NCBI GenBank assembly: GCA_963693315.1
Contig: OY856186.1
Coordinates: 281,772,935 to 281,836,934 of the forward strand
Length of the DNA stretch: 64,000 nt
DNA from: Diogma glabrata
Taxonomy: Eukaryota; Arthropoda; Insecta; Diptera; Cylindrotomidae
Direction of reading: 5' to 3'
This document shows, piece after piece, positions 47,248 through 58,084 of this stretch (the stretch's first letter is position 1; each line of letters begins with the position of its first letter). Both the position numbers and the translations under genes were made by a program. Under the pieces are notes generated by a model. It made no database searches and was not told where the DNA came from. It saw only the letters and a program-made list of their open reading frames with translations.

Positions 47248-47278
47248 AATAGCACGGCTAGTATTGTAGAGGGTGTTG
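47248..47278 (-). repeat. Right 31-bp TIR of the tandem P-like element
   Basis: Perfect reverse complement of 37829-37859, followed by ATAAAGA (47279-47285), which matches the left flank of unit A. Confidence 0.92.
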
Positions 47279-47285
47279 ATAAAGA

Positions 47286-48535
47286 ATTTGTTTGCTACAA
47301 TATGTATGTATGTATATGCTTACGTGATATTTTTATCAATTAGAAGAAGGCTAATAACGGCATGAGAAAACTAAATAAGTTGGCATCATAATATACATTT
47401 TTTTTATATATTCGATATATAAATGTAGAATTGAAATAAATTTAAAACTGATTTTGATTGAAAATGTTGGTATTTTCATTGAATTTGGTGCGCTTGAACA
47501 AGAACGCGTCGGTTGTATAATGTACATATGCGTGCAAATGTATTAGTTTTATCGTTTACAAACACCCATACAATCCTTATATACCGTTTTTATTAGGCTC
47601 GTTAGTAGGCATTAAATATTTTGTTTGGTTGTTTCTCGAATGTTCTCTGCAGCTTAATTTTTTCGATTGGATTTTAATCAATTGGTGATCTGTTGTTTGG
47701 ATTGTGTTCTGTATAATATATGTTTTCGAATGTTTCTTGTTTTAAGATTTTTTGTTTCATTACTTGCGTGAAAGAACAAAAAACTTTAATAGCGAACGGT
47801 TTGTGTTTTCTAAACTAGTGACAATGTTATAATCCAATCCCAATGCTAGTGCTTTAGTCAGTTGATTATGAAAAACATTCAGGGTTTATTGATACACGTT
47901 GTGTTATTATACACGTTGTTTGCACATATGTGGTTGATATGTTTCAATATGACATTTTTTTTAAAATCGACCAGTCAACCATTGCGAGAAAAAACTCATT
48001 TTATATAATGTGAAGCGAAAGTACAAAACATTTTGGATGAATTACATGACATGACCAAATATGCTTAATTCGATTTTCAAATTTATCTGAAAAAAAGTGT
48101 AAAATTGTATTGGAATTTTGGAATGCAAGCGATCTTTAAGTGTATATATGTGAAGCAGTTTTACGATTTTTACAATATAAAACAAATTACAGGTCACGCT
48201 GATGATGTTGTTAATAACTTTAGAAAGTTATTACAATAAAAATACCGTTTAGAAAAAAATTTGATCGAATTAGTATAATAAATAAAATAATAAAAATTGA
48301 GATGAAGATGAAAAAACTAATTTAATTTCACATTTTTTATGTAATTACAACACAAACATTTTAGGAAAAGTTGTTACAATTTTGTAAACTTTAAAAAAAA
48401 TTATTATACGAAAAATTACAATAATTATAAAATTGAAAAAAATTATTGATTATATAACATGTTTGTATTTTGAATATAAAATCGTTTTAGTAAATACTTT
48501 TATTATTAAGTTGAAGGGATTGGTGAATTTACGTA
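47286..48535. other. AT-rich intergenic DNA
   Basis: No gene or repeat structure recognised beyond a short TATG run at about 47303-47316. Confidence 0.5.
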
Positions 48536-48590
48536 TGGGCCCGTGAGGCCCGACCTAGGGCGGCAAAATTTTAAAGGCAGGCATATTTGC
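48536..48590 (+). repeat. Left-end fragment of the CAGTAGCGGATTTAGG hAT family
   Basis: GGGCCCGTGAGGCCCGACCT then AGGGCGGCAAAATTTT matches the inner left terminus at about 17587-17625. The outermost bases and the right end are missing. Confidence 0.6.
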
Positions 48591-49084
48591 ATTAAAGAAA
48601 AATTAAAATTTCAAAATCATTTTAATTTAGTTTTACGTAGAGTATATAATAATTGTTGTATTGTTTTATTACCCAAAAATTATAAATTATTAAATTATTT
48701 AAAAAAGTGTTTCAAAATGTTTTTCTAAGTTAGATTGTTGACGAATTGAAACATTTTCTGTAGCTCAAAAAGAAACATTAATTAATCGTTTAGTCATTTT
48801 AAAAGTTTAGCGGAGATATAAGACTGGGAGGTGATCGTAAACGCCACTCGCCAGTATATATACTTGTCCGGCGGAGCGTCTGATCTTGCACCACCAATGC
48901 ATTAAAATATTTTACTACAGGGTCTCTTAAGCCACATCAAGCATTATGTGGATTGTACCAACTGTCTAGGTGACAGTAAAGAGATTGTACACGAGCGCAA
49001 TTATGCCACTATGCATTTGTCAGCAAATTTTAATGGGATCAACTTTTTGCGTTCGCGACTTCAGGAAGGTGTCAACTGTCAAGA
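48591..49084. other. Unassigned sequence upstream of the decayed gag
   Basis: About 48820-49084 is GC-richer and contains a 73-codon frame starting at 48948 (MDCTNCLGDSKEIVHERNYA). It may be 5' leader or early gag of the decayed retroelement, but I cannot align it with the fresh copy. Confidence 0.3.
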
Positions 49085-49810
49085 GACAGAAGACATGATG
49101 CCTCAAAGAATTTTAAATCATATCAGGAACCATTGGGGAGATCAACTCCAATTCATTTGGAACCATTAGGAGAGTTGATCGATAACATGACCGAACGGCA
49201 ACCAAGCAGAGAAAACCAACTGCGTCATGATATGCTGGCTACGAATTTTTTCCAACTGGGTCCTGCATTAAAAGTCAACGACCTATTTAGTGATCTGACA
49301 CTAGCAATGAGCGGCTAGGGTTCCAACATTAAAGAAACTTGAGTTAATTATATTCAAATTGGCTTCCCCCTTTTTCAGGGGATGAGTCATCCCCTGATGC
49401 TCTCGAGTTCATACTTATCATTGAAGTAGCTGTGCGTGAAAATCGGTTGGACATGGGACGACTTGAAGTCCATTGTTCCCCAATATCTTCGTAGAGCTGC
49501 CGATAGATATTATCTTAATCTTACTAATGAGTATCAGGTGCGGTAACCTACCCGGTACTCAGAGAGGGTGTTTTACGAACATTTGGTACCCTTACAGATA
49601 ATGAAGCTGTACTGAGAACACTGCTGAACAGAAGAAAAAAGCCAAAGGAGGGGATATATGAATACGTAGTCGAGGTCACTGCATTGAAAAGACAATTGGC
49701 CCGGTCGTTCACGAAAATGGAGCTGATTAGAATAGTAAAGATGGTATGACGGCTGAACTAAGAAATGCAATATTAGTAGCAGAGGTATCATCGATGACTA
49801 TATATTAGTG
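49085..49810 (+). pseudogene. Decayed Ty3/gypsy gag, first part
   Basis: In shifting frames this corresponds to the middle of the fresh Gag at 60653-62452. YPVLREGVLRTFGTLTDNEA, VLRTLLNRRKKPKEG, IYEYVVEVTALKRQLAR and a later RNAIL match YPVLREGLLQTFGTLTDDKA and its continuation. Upstream, LGELIDNMTERQPSRENQL plausibly matches the earlier helical region. There are numerous stops and shifts. The copy is interrupted right after the region aligned to fresh-Gag AATIHSID. Confidence 0.75.
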
Positions 49811-50280
49811 TGATTTTCCTCCCAACCGTTCAACCACAGTACAATATTTTGCCTTAAGGATAATTCTGGAAAAATGTTGGAAGTACAATATAATTACCAG
49901 GATTATAGACTACGTTAATTTCAAGCTAGGATAAGATAGGATCACAACCTTTGTACCCGTTAAAATGTTTTGGTATTCTAGAGAAACTTGTTTTCCTGTA
50001 TTAACTCATAACAACTGGGCTTATATTATAAAATAGTAATCGAAGGGTTAGTTCAGACCCTTTTGAGATAACATGTGGTGTTTGACAAGGTGATGCATTC
50101 AAAGCTGTATCTTTTATTTTAGGACACATCAAAATCTGATGCGGCTTTCCCATCAGATCAGGCTCTCTTAACAGGCCCTGATCGGTAACGTAACGCCTTA
50201 AACTATCCAAACCAGATTAGCTCTACTACAATCAAGCCATGACAGGATCATTTAAAACAGGGAATTTACTATTACATACA
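49811..50280 (+). pseudogene. Possible non-LTR reverse transcriptase fragment
   Basis: Around 50040-50130 one frame reads SSDPFEITCGV, stop, then QGDAFKAVSFIL, resembling RT motif 4 (xFxxxxGVRQGDxLSxxLF) of some non-LTR elements with the Arg replaced by a stop. The rest is unrecognisable. It is part of the material that separates the two halves of the decayed gag. Confidence 0.3.
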
Positions 50281-50289
50281 TACAAATTA

Positions 50290-52105
50290 AGGTCGAATTT
50301 TTATAAATGTTTTAAAAAATAACATAAAGCAAGTCATAACATAAAGCAAGTAATCGAGTAAAGTATATTATATTTAACATAATTTTATTTAATTTTATTC
50401 AATAAAACCATAAATTAAATTAAATAAAACATTAAATTCAATTCAATAAAAAAATAAATTAAATTAAATTTAACATTAAATTATATTCAATAAAACAATA
50501 AATTAAATTTAATAAAACATCAAACTAAATTAAATAAAACAATAAATAAAATAAAATTAAATATCAAATTAAATTAAAAAAAACAACACATTAAATTAAA
50601 TAAAAGAATTAATTAAATTTAATAAAACTGTAAATTAAATTAAATGTAACAATAAAATAAATTATGTAAAACATTAAATTGAATTAAATAAAACAATAAA
50701 TTAAATTCAATAAAACAATAAATTAAATTCAACAAAACATTAAATTAATTTAAATAAAACAATAAATTAAATTCATTAAAACATTAGATAAAATTCAAAA
50801 AAACAATAAACGAAATTAAATAAAACATTAACAATAAATTAAATTAATTAAAACATTAAAATAAATTAAATGAAACATTAAATTAAATTCGATAAAACCA
50901 TAAATTAAATTAAATAAAACATTAAATTCAATTCAATAAAACAATAAATTAAATTAAATTTAACATTAAATTAAATTCAATAAAACAATAAATTAAATTT
51001 AATAAAACATCAAACTAAATTAAATAAAACAATAAATAAAATCAAATTATATATCAAATTTAATTAAATAAAACAATAAATTAAATTAAATAAAAAAATT
51101 AAATGAAATTTAATAAAACTGTAAATTTAATTAAATATAACAAAAAAAAATTAAATAAAACATTAAATTGAATTAAATTTAAATTTTAATTAAATTTTAA
51201 TACATTAAATTCAATAAAACTATAAACTAAATTAAATAAAACATTAAGTTAAACTAAATAAAACAATAAATTAAATTATATTCAACAATAAATTAAATTC
51301 AATAAAACATCAAATTAAATGCAATAAACATTAAATTGAATTCAATAAAACATTAAATTATATTTAATAAAACAATAAATTAAATTAAATAAAACATTAA
51401 ATTAAATTCAATAAAACATTAAATTAAATTCAATAAAACATTAAATTAAATTAAATAAAATATTAAATTAATTTTGATAAAACAACAATTTAAATTAAAT
51501 AAAACAATAAATTAAATTCAATAAAACAATAAATTAAATTAACAAAAAACAATAAATTAAATTTAATAAAACATTAAATTAAATTGATTAAAAAATTAAA
51601 TAAAACATTATATTAAATTCAATAAAACATAAAATTAAATTTCATAAAATATTAAATTAAATTAAATAAAACGTTAAATTAAATTCAGTAAAACAATAAA
51701 TTAAATTAATTAAAACATTAAATAAAATTCAATGAAACAATAAATGAAATTAAATAAAACATTAAATTAAATTCAATAAAAAAATAAATTAAATTCAATA
51801 AAACAATAAATTAAATTAATTAAAACATTAAAATAAATTAAATAAAACATTAAATTAAATTCGATAAAACAATAAATTAAATTATATAAAACATTAAATT
51901 AAATTCATTAAATCAATAAATTAAATTAAATAAAACATTAAATCAAATTCAATAAAACAATAAATTAAATTAAATAAAACAATAAATTAAATTAAATAAA
52001 ACATTAAATTTAATTCAATAAAACAATAAATTAAATTCAATAAAACAATAAATTAAATTAAATAAAGCAGCATATTAAATTAAATAAAACACTAAATATA
52101 TACAG
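50290..52105. repeat. 1.8-kb tandem array of 22-bp AT-rich repeats
   Basis: Head-to-tail variants of AATAAAACAATAAATTAAAT plus two bases, with the ACAATA/ACATTA and TTAAATTC/TTAAATTA positions varying between monomers. About 80 units are present. Longer blocks such as the one near 50395-50530 reappear near 50890-51020, indicating higher-order duplication of about 495 bp. It is non-coding and lies inside the decayed gag. Confidence 0.9.
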
Positions 52106-52465
52106 TTTGAATTATTTTGAAGTTTATAGTGATGATTCGAAAAGGTTGGAGGCAGTTTGTCTGATTTGTGAATTGAAATGATCATTAGAAGGTATAGCTT
52201 GTAAACTAAGAAGCAAATCTGCATATGTTGTCTTTATCGTCAAACCAGCCAAATATTTGTTTAAGCACTGATTCCGTGGCAGTCCATTTAGTCTCACCTA
52301 TAACATTGAGCTATTTGTATTTGTGTGTATTATAATACATTTATGCTTTTGTTAAGTTTGAGAATTAAATAAAAAATTTTTGCGTTATTTTTTTTTTTTG
52401 GTATTTAAATATTATTTACCAGCCTCACCGGCTTCAAAGACGACCGGCCACCAGTAACCTTCCCG
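52106..52465. other. Unassigned sequence between satellite and gag remnant
   Basis: No recognisable feature apart from a T run at 52389-52399. It belongs to the insertion that splits gag. Confidence 0.4.
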
Positions 52466-52483
52466 GTGTCCCGGTGGCTCTGT

Positions 52484-52818
52484 CCACAACTGGAGGTAGC
52501 TATCCTAGAAGACCTACAGGTGCTGTGCCAGAGGATTGAGAAGCTATGGTCATCTTTACCAACACCGTCAACGACTTCTGTTAAATCCCTGCCAAGAACA
52601 ACTGGTCAATATAGGATCAGTAAAATCTTACCAACAGATGAAGACGAACCAAGTCCATCATATAACCTATCATATGTTGCGGCATACGAATCACCACCAA
52701 GTTTGGTCAGAAGATCAATAATTCAACTACTGCCACCAAGGAATGAACACCCAAAATGCTACAAATACAACAACATTGTTCAAGATTGTTCATGAAACCA
52801 AATAAAGCTTTATTGCTA
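52484..52818 (+). pseudogene. Decayed Ty3/gypsy gag, C-terminal part
   Basis: LEDLQVLCQRIEKLWSSLPT aligns with IDELRTLCQKFERLWSTPVP of the fresh Gag, followed by RISKILPTDEDEPSPSYNLS against the RISELQQ region. A CYKYNNIVQDCS segment is the ruined zinc knuckle (CxxC-x4-H-x4-C), with the His lost. The frame is cut at KLYCY by the element starting at 52822. Confidence 0.75.
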
Positions 52819-52821
52819 CAC

Positions 52822-55331
52822 TGAAAGAAATAATATGGTTATCGATTTGTTACAAAGACTATATTTTGGTTAAATCAATCATAAAAAAAAATGTTTTGTC
52901 CAGAAAACCATGTTTATGTTTGAAAATCCCATATTATATTTTTACTAACCATATTTAAGCCACTTACCATAATTTTGTTGAATATGGTTGCGAGCACCAT
53001 CATTTTTAACGCAGCACTGAACAAAATATAGCTATTGAAACTATGTTATGGTAAAAACATCGTTAAAGAATAAGCATAATTTGGTCAAGCTGACTGTAAT
53101 ATGGTAAACCTCCGATTTTGGAACGAAAATTAAGATAAGTTTGTGGTTTCACAATTCAGTTTAAAGGTTTTATTTTAGTTTGATGAGTATGTCGAGTAGC
53201 GAAGATGAGTGATTAAGAAAATATTTAGTGAAAATAAAATTAAATCTTTTGGAATAAACGTTAAAATTGTGTTAAAAATAATTAATTGTATATTGATTTT
53301 TGTTGTATAAATAGTTCTGGTGTAGTGTTAAATTATTAAAATAATATATATCAGGTAAATTATTTGATTTTTATGTGGATATAAATTATTTCTTTTTGAC
53401 AAACTAGTGAATTATAATTTTTGTGTTTGTACTGTGTGTTTTTTTATACTTTTATTATAATATTAAGACAAGGCGACTTGAGGGATTAAAAAATTAACTA
53501 ACATCATTTATGAAGGTGAACTATAATTAGTTATTCTAGTGTTCATTTAATGCGTTTTATATGCGTTTGTTCTTTTTCAGCTTGTTCTTATTTTAATTTA
53601 GAATTTAGATAATTAACGTTTTCAGTTTTATAATATATTTCATATTCTTAAACTAAAAATTTTGAAGTTGAATTAGATTAGATTACATTAGATTAAATAT
53701 TTTAAATATTAGAAATTAAATTATGGACACTTTCGAAAGCTTGTGTTTTTTATTTTTAATTATGTGTGTTTTTTTTAATTTTCTATTATAGTTTGCCAGC
53801 TTCTTGCTATGCAGAATCAACTTATAATAGTTTGCCAGTTTCTTGTTTTGCAGAATCAACTTTACAGCTGTTATTTTAAAAAAAGAAGTTAATTAATTGC
53901 AACTAATACTTTTATTGTAAATTTACTGGACACTGGTAAGATTTTTTGATAAATATTAATATAAACTCAAATATTTTTCTAATTATTTTATTTCTCAGGA
54001 TTTTGGGGAAAATGGAATTACAGGAAATTTTATTTTTTTAAAAAATTAATGGAAAACTATTATTCAGAGTTACTCTGTAAAGAACAGCTTGGATACAAAT
54101 TTGTCTGCCTATGTAGGTTTGCTATATAAAACAAGTTTCAAATTATTTTTGAAAACACTTATATATCAGTTTTTAAAATTTCTTTTTATTTAATTAATGA
54201 AAACAATATTTCGGCACATTGCCATTTTAAAGTTGAAAAAAATATAAAAAATAATACACAAATTAAATTCACAAAATTATCAGTATAAAATTAAAAACTA
54301 ATTAAAAAAAATATTAAAATATAAAACAAGTTTTATTAAAACCGATTGTTTATTATTTGTAATAGTTTTAAAAAATAATTAATTATGCTATGCAATTTTT
54401 TTTATAAGTTTACTAAATACGGTCGCATTTAATGCGCATTATCAGTTATTTGAAGTAGAATTAGAAATTTTTTATTTTACAAAATGTGTAAAAGATTTAG
54501 ATTTATTTAAAGTATTTTTATTTTATTTAAGTAAAATAGAATTAGAAACAGATATGATAAAATATTTGTTTAAATTTAAATTTAAATTATATTAAAAATG
54601 TTTAAATTTAATTAAAAAAAACTTTTAATTTATTTAATAAAATTGTTCAGTTGAACTATAAACGAAGGATTAAAATTTAAAATAATAAATATTTACGAAA
54701 TTGATATCAAAGATTTAATGTTTATTTTTCTTTATTCCTCTTTAATAGTGCACACCAAAAAAGGGAAAATATAAATTTTTTATGTAAATATACAATACAA
54801 ATTTTTTTTTGCAAAAATAGTTTTTTAAATTCGAAATATAACTTATAACGTAAATAAATCTGTGATTTCTTCAATTTTAAATATTTTTGGTAAATTTAAA
54901 TTTGGTTTTGCATATTGGCACAAAAAATTGTCAAATTAAATTATATTTTCTAAGCGTTTATAAATGTTTTCCAACTACAAATATATTATGGTTCTGCCTC
55001 CACTACACTATGGTTACAGTACAACTATATTATGGTTCTACGTCAACTATACTACAATTCCTTTCAACTATAATATAGTTCTACCTCAACTATACTAAGG
55101 TTACTCTGCAACTATATTATGGTTCTAGTTTGACTATACTATGGTTACATTGCAACTAATATGGTTGTAGCTCTTCTATATTGTAGTTCTTTAGCAAATT
55201 TGTTATGGTCAAACTTTAAATATACTATGGTTAAAAGTTAACCATGACATGGTTTTAGTAAACATAAAAATCAACCATATTATAGTTCTTTAAAAATATG
55301 GTTACTGTATCCATAATATTTCTTTCAGTGT
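52822..55331. mobile_element. 2.5-kb non-coding TIR element inserted in decayed gag/pol
   Basis: CACTGAAAGAAATAATATGG at the left and CCATAATATTTCTTTCAGTG at the right are inverted copies with one mismatch. TAC/TA at the borders suggests a short TA-type duplication, and the retroelement reading resumes right after it. No transposase frame. Both ends are packed with TATGGTTA-type words. A 38-bp tandem duplication with TTTGCCAGCTTCTTG lies at about 53789-53864. Confidence 0.8.
54960..55290. repeat. Subterminal array of ACTATATTATGGTT motifs
   Basis: About ten variants of ACTATATTATGGTTCTACCT spaced by 15-25 bp fill the right end of the 2.5-kb element. Looser inverted counterparts (CCATATTA, ACCATAA, ATATGGTTG) occupy the left end at 52830-53110. 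Such subterminal arrays often act as transposase-binding sites. Confidence 0.65.
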
Positions 55332-55334
55332 ACA

Positions 55335-55830
55335 GATGTAGCCATCCATTGCCCAATTTATCGCTCTATTACCGAACTCAATCTACCTCAACAGAAGCCA
55401 TAGACACAGTTTCGCTAATTCCAAGAGAACGATCGGCAATTAACCCCTATGCATCAACAGATACACACGATGGACCAAATCCCACCTCGGTTAAAATTAC
55501 GATTCGTCGAAAAAAATATCTTTAAAACGCCTCGAACGTTTTCGTCCTTATCTTAGGATGCGTAATTTCCTCAATAAAGCCTGTGTTTCTTCTGTCATTT
55601 ATGGAATAACTGATCCTAGGCCACATATTTACTATAATATATTTTTTTAAAAGGTTTATGGACTGCTTGATAGTGGAGCCTCAATCAGCCTTCTAGGAAG
55701 AACATTTTTAGATTTGTTAAAGAACGCCGGCATTTCCTACCGTAAATTGTCTTCTACCATCCACACAGCAAATGGCACACGTAATCAAATTTTATGGCAC
55801 ACGTAATCAAATCAAATTTCTGTTAGTCAA
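55335..55830 (+). pseudogene. Decayed Ty3/gypsy gag-pol junction and protease
   Basis: After the TIR element the retroelement continues. The protease motif GLLDSGASISLLGRTFLDLL is at about 55660-55715 (active-site DSGA at 55669-55680), followed by ISYRKLSSTIHTANGTRNQI, matching TYRKYTSCIRTADGTANKIL of the fresh copy. A short duplication of TGGCACACGTAATCAAAT follows near 55772-55812, where the rest of protease is deleted. Confidence 0.75.
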
Positions 55831-55862
55831 CTGATTCCGAGTTAGTCTACAGACGCACTGAC

Positions 55863-56420
55863 AAGCTACAGGAGCTAATGAATGTCAAGGATTTACTTCC
55901 TTCCATTGATTCATTAAATCTTGGTAAGACTTCTTTGGTTGAACATGTAATTGATGTTGGGGATAGTGCACCTGTAAAACAAAGGCATTACGTCACATCG
56001 CTTGCAGTTCAACAAAAGATCTATGCGGAACTTGACCGAATGCTACAATTGGGAATGATCAAAGAGAGTTCTTATTCCTTGTGCTCGCCAGTGGTTCTGA
56101 TTCAGAAATCTTCTGGGAAGAATCGTTTGTATTTAGACTCCCGGCGTGTCAATTCACTAACCAAGAAGGATGCACACCCAATTCCTTTAATCGATGGCTT
56201 GTTGGGTTGTCTGAATAGTACGAGATACATAAGCAGCATTGATCTCAAAGATGTTTTTCTGGCAAATTCTTTTGTCAGAAGTATCTCGAGACAAAAGAGT
56301 ATTCACAATGCCTGGGTGGCCATTGTATCAGTTTAAGGTTATGTCTTCTCTTCGTCTATTTAGACAATCTACTGGTGGTCTCTTCAACATTCGAGGAACA
56401 CATGGAACTACTATCTGTAA
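55863..56420 (+). pseudogene. Decayed Ty3/gypsy reverse transcriptase
   Basis: TSLVEHVIDVGDSAPVKQRH and LDRMLQLGMIKESSYSLCSP align closely with the fresh RT, followed by IDGLLGCLNSTRYISSIDLK. A frameshift follows near 56255. An internal deletion of about 90 bp near 56345 removes the PFGLCNAPxTM motif, and the catalytic box reads YLDN (56357-56368) instead of YLDD. Homology stops at about 56420, so RNase H, integrase and the 3' LTR are missing. Confidence 0.85.
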
Positions 56421-58084
56421 CGTCCGTGATATTGGCCTAAACAATAATAAAACCAATTCATCTTCTTTTTCTAATTCAATAAAAGTTTATTTCCATAGTT
56501 TCGGTTCATTTTTACATTAATAATAATTTCAAATTTTCCAACGGTCAAGTTTTCCAACAATTATAAAAACAAACGAACGTACCCAATTTTATTTTCATTT
56601 TTAACGAACAGATGTCGTTACTCAGTTTTGCTCAACCTTCGTTTTGGTTTGCTCATTAAAAAGTTGAAAAACGAAAACACATTTTTTCTGACGGCCATTC
56701 CGTGTTCAAGTTTTTGAAAAAGAACAAGTAATTGAATGTTTAAAGGAATTAAATTCCATGGCGAATTATTCAAAAAATACATCATTTTTATAAATGTTAA
56801 AGTTAAAAATAGGAAAACGGGAGACATAAAGTTATAAAATAATAGTTTTAAATAAAAATAATTGTTGTTCTTGAAAATTAATAAAGTAAAAACCTCAAAA
56901 GTTTGTGTTTAACATCAAACGAAATGACTTTAAACTTTTCAATTTGAGGAAACCAAAAGAGAGTTGAGTTGCTAGAAAAGTCTGAGGTTTAACAAATAAA
57001 TACAACTGTATGTTAGTGAATTGGTTAGATTCTTAAAATATGTCAATTTAAAGAATAAATATGTTAATTTGAAGAATAAAGTAAATGTTATAAACTGGAG
57101 TGACAGTGTTTCCACGTATCTCGATGTGTGATCTTTTGGTTTAAAACAAGGTGAATATACATAATTTACAAACAAAACAAGTTGGTTTACATACAATTGG
57201 ATCAAACAAAAATTGGAAGAAAATTTTAAATTATCGATTACCATAATAAATAATCGGTAAAACGCAACGGACGGTAGTGGCTGCCATTAGTATTGTTTTC
57301 TCTTGTGAAGTTGAGGTTATTTGGATAGCTAAAGTCCATCTTATTACCATAATGGGGAACGTGAAACAACTAGTTATATGAAATGTCATTTTTTTCCTGA
57401 TGTTGGATGGTTGGAATGAAAACCCAAGAGCGAGTCCTGTAAAAATCTTGGGAATAATTTTGCTTTGATGGTGCTATACCAGACGTTGAAGAGCTCAAGA
57501 TCATCTGTCACTGTCAACCTTCAGTTAGTTGCAAGTAAATTTAAACTTTATTATTATTATTACATTATTTATCATTTTTATTATAAATAACTATTGAGAG
57601 ATTCAATATCCTTGCTAATGTCAAACTAAACTACTATTAGATAAGAGATTCTCAAAGAAGGATTCGGACAAGATAATCTGGGTATCCCGAATCGTGTGTA
57701 TATAGGCTTAGTAGCATTACAGTATATATTTTTTTTGTAGGTGTATTAAAAGTTCATTTCCAATAAGTGGGCCGAAAACTAAGGAACCCTCATAGTAAAC
57801 CAGTTTGGTTTACGTGATTTCGTATAACAGTAGCGGTGAAAACCAGTTATTGTGATTTTCTTTTGGCGCAATTTTGATTTGGGTGTGGTACACAACCAGT
57901 TTTGGATTTTTTTTTGTTGTTGGTGTTTTTTATTGAGATTTTTTTTTTTTGATAAACCAATCCTGGTTTTTATAATTGAATTTTGTAAATAATTGGGTTT
58001 TTATAAATTTTATACATATATCATATATTTTATATATTATATTTGTGTATATATATTTCGCAATAAGTTTAAATATATAACAAA
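56421..58084. other. Intergenic DNA, possibly including the 5' LTR of the fresh gypsy copy
   Basis: No gene recognised. 57255-57540 and 57600-57900 are GC-richer and could belong to the LTR or leader of the element downstream, but with only one end in the window no LTR pair can be compared. Confidence 0.35.

Larger units (their letters stand above)
42588..47278. mobile_element. P-like element, unit B (head-to-tail duplicate lacking its left end)
   Basis: The whole unit repeats 37893-42587 with an offset of 4695 falling to 4693 and then 4691 bp. Differences I could see are two 2-bp indels (GAA loss near 38118/42812 and a GA repeat step near 39195/43885) and three substitutions (near 38388, 41571 and 42054 of unit A). 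It ends in a perfect 31-bp TIR (47248-47278) and then ATAAAGA. Confidence 0.9.

Noticed and set aside
50001..50210. Minus-strand 69-aa ORF
   Set aside because: No family fit; the plus strand has a weak RT motif over the same bases.
50290..52105. Regular repeats considered as a CRISPR array
   Set aside because: There are no unique spacers: the 22-bp units are contiguous, variable and AT-only, and the context is eukaryotic.
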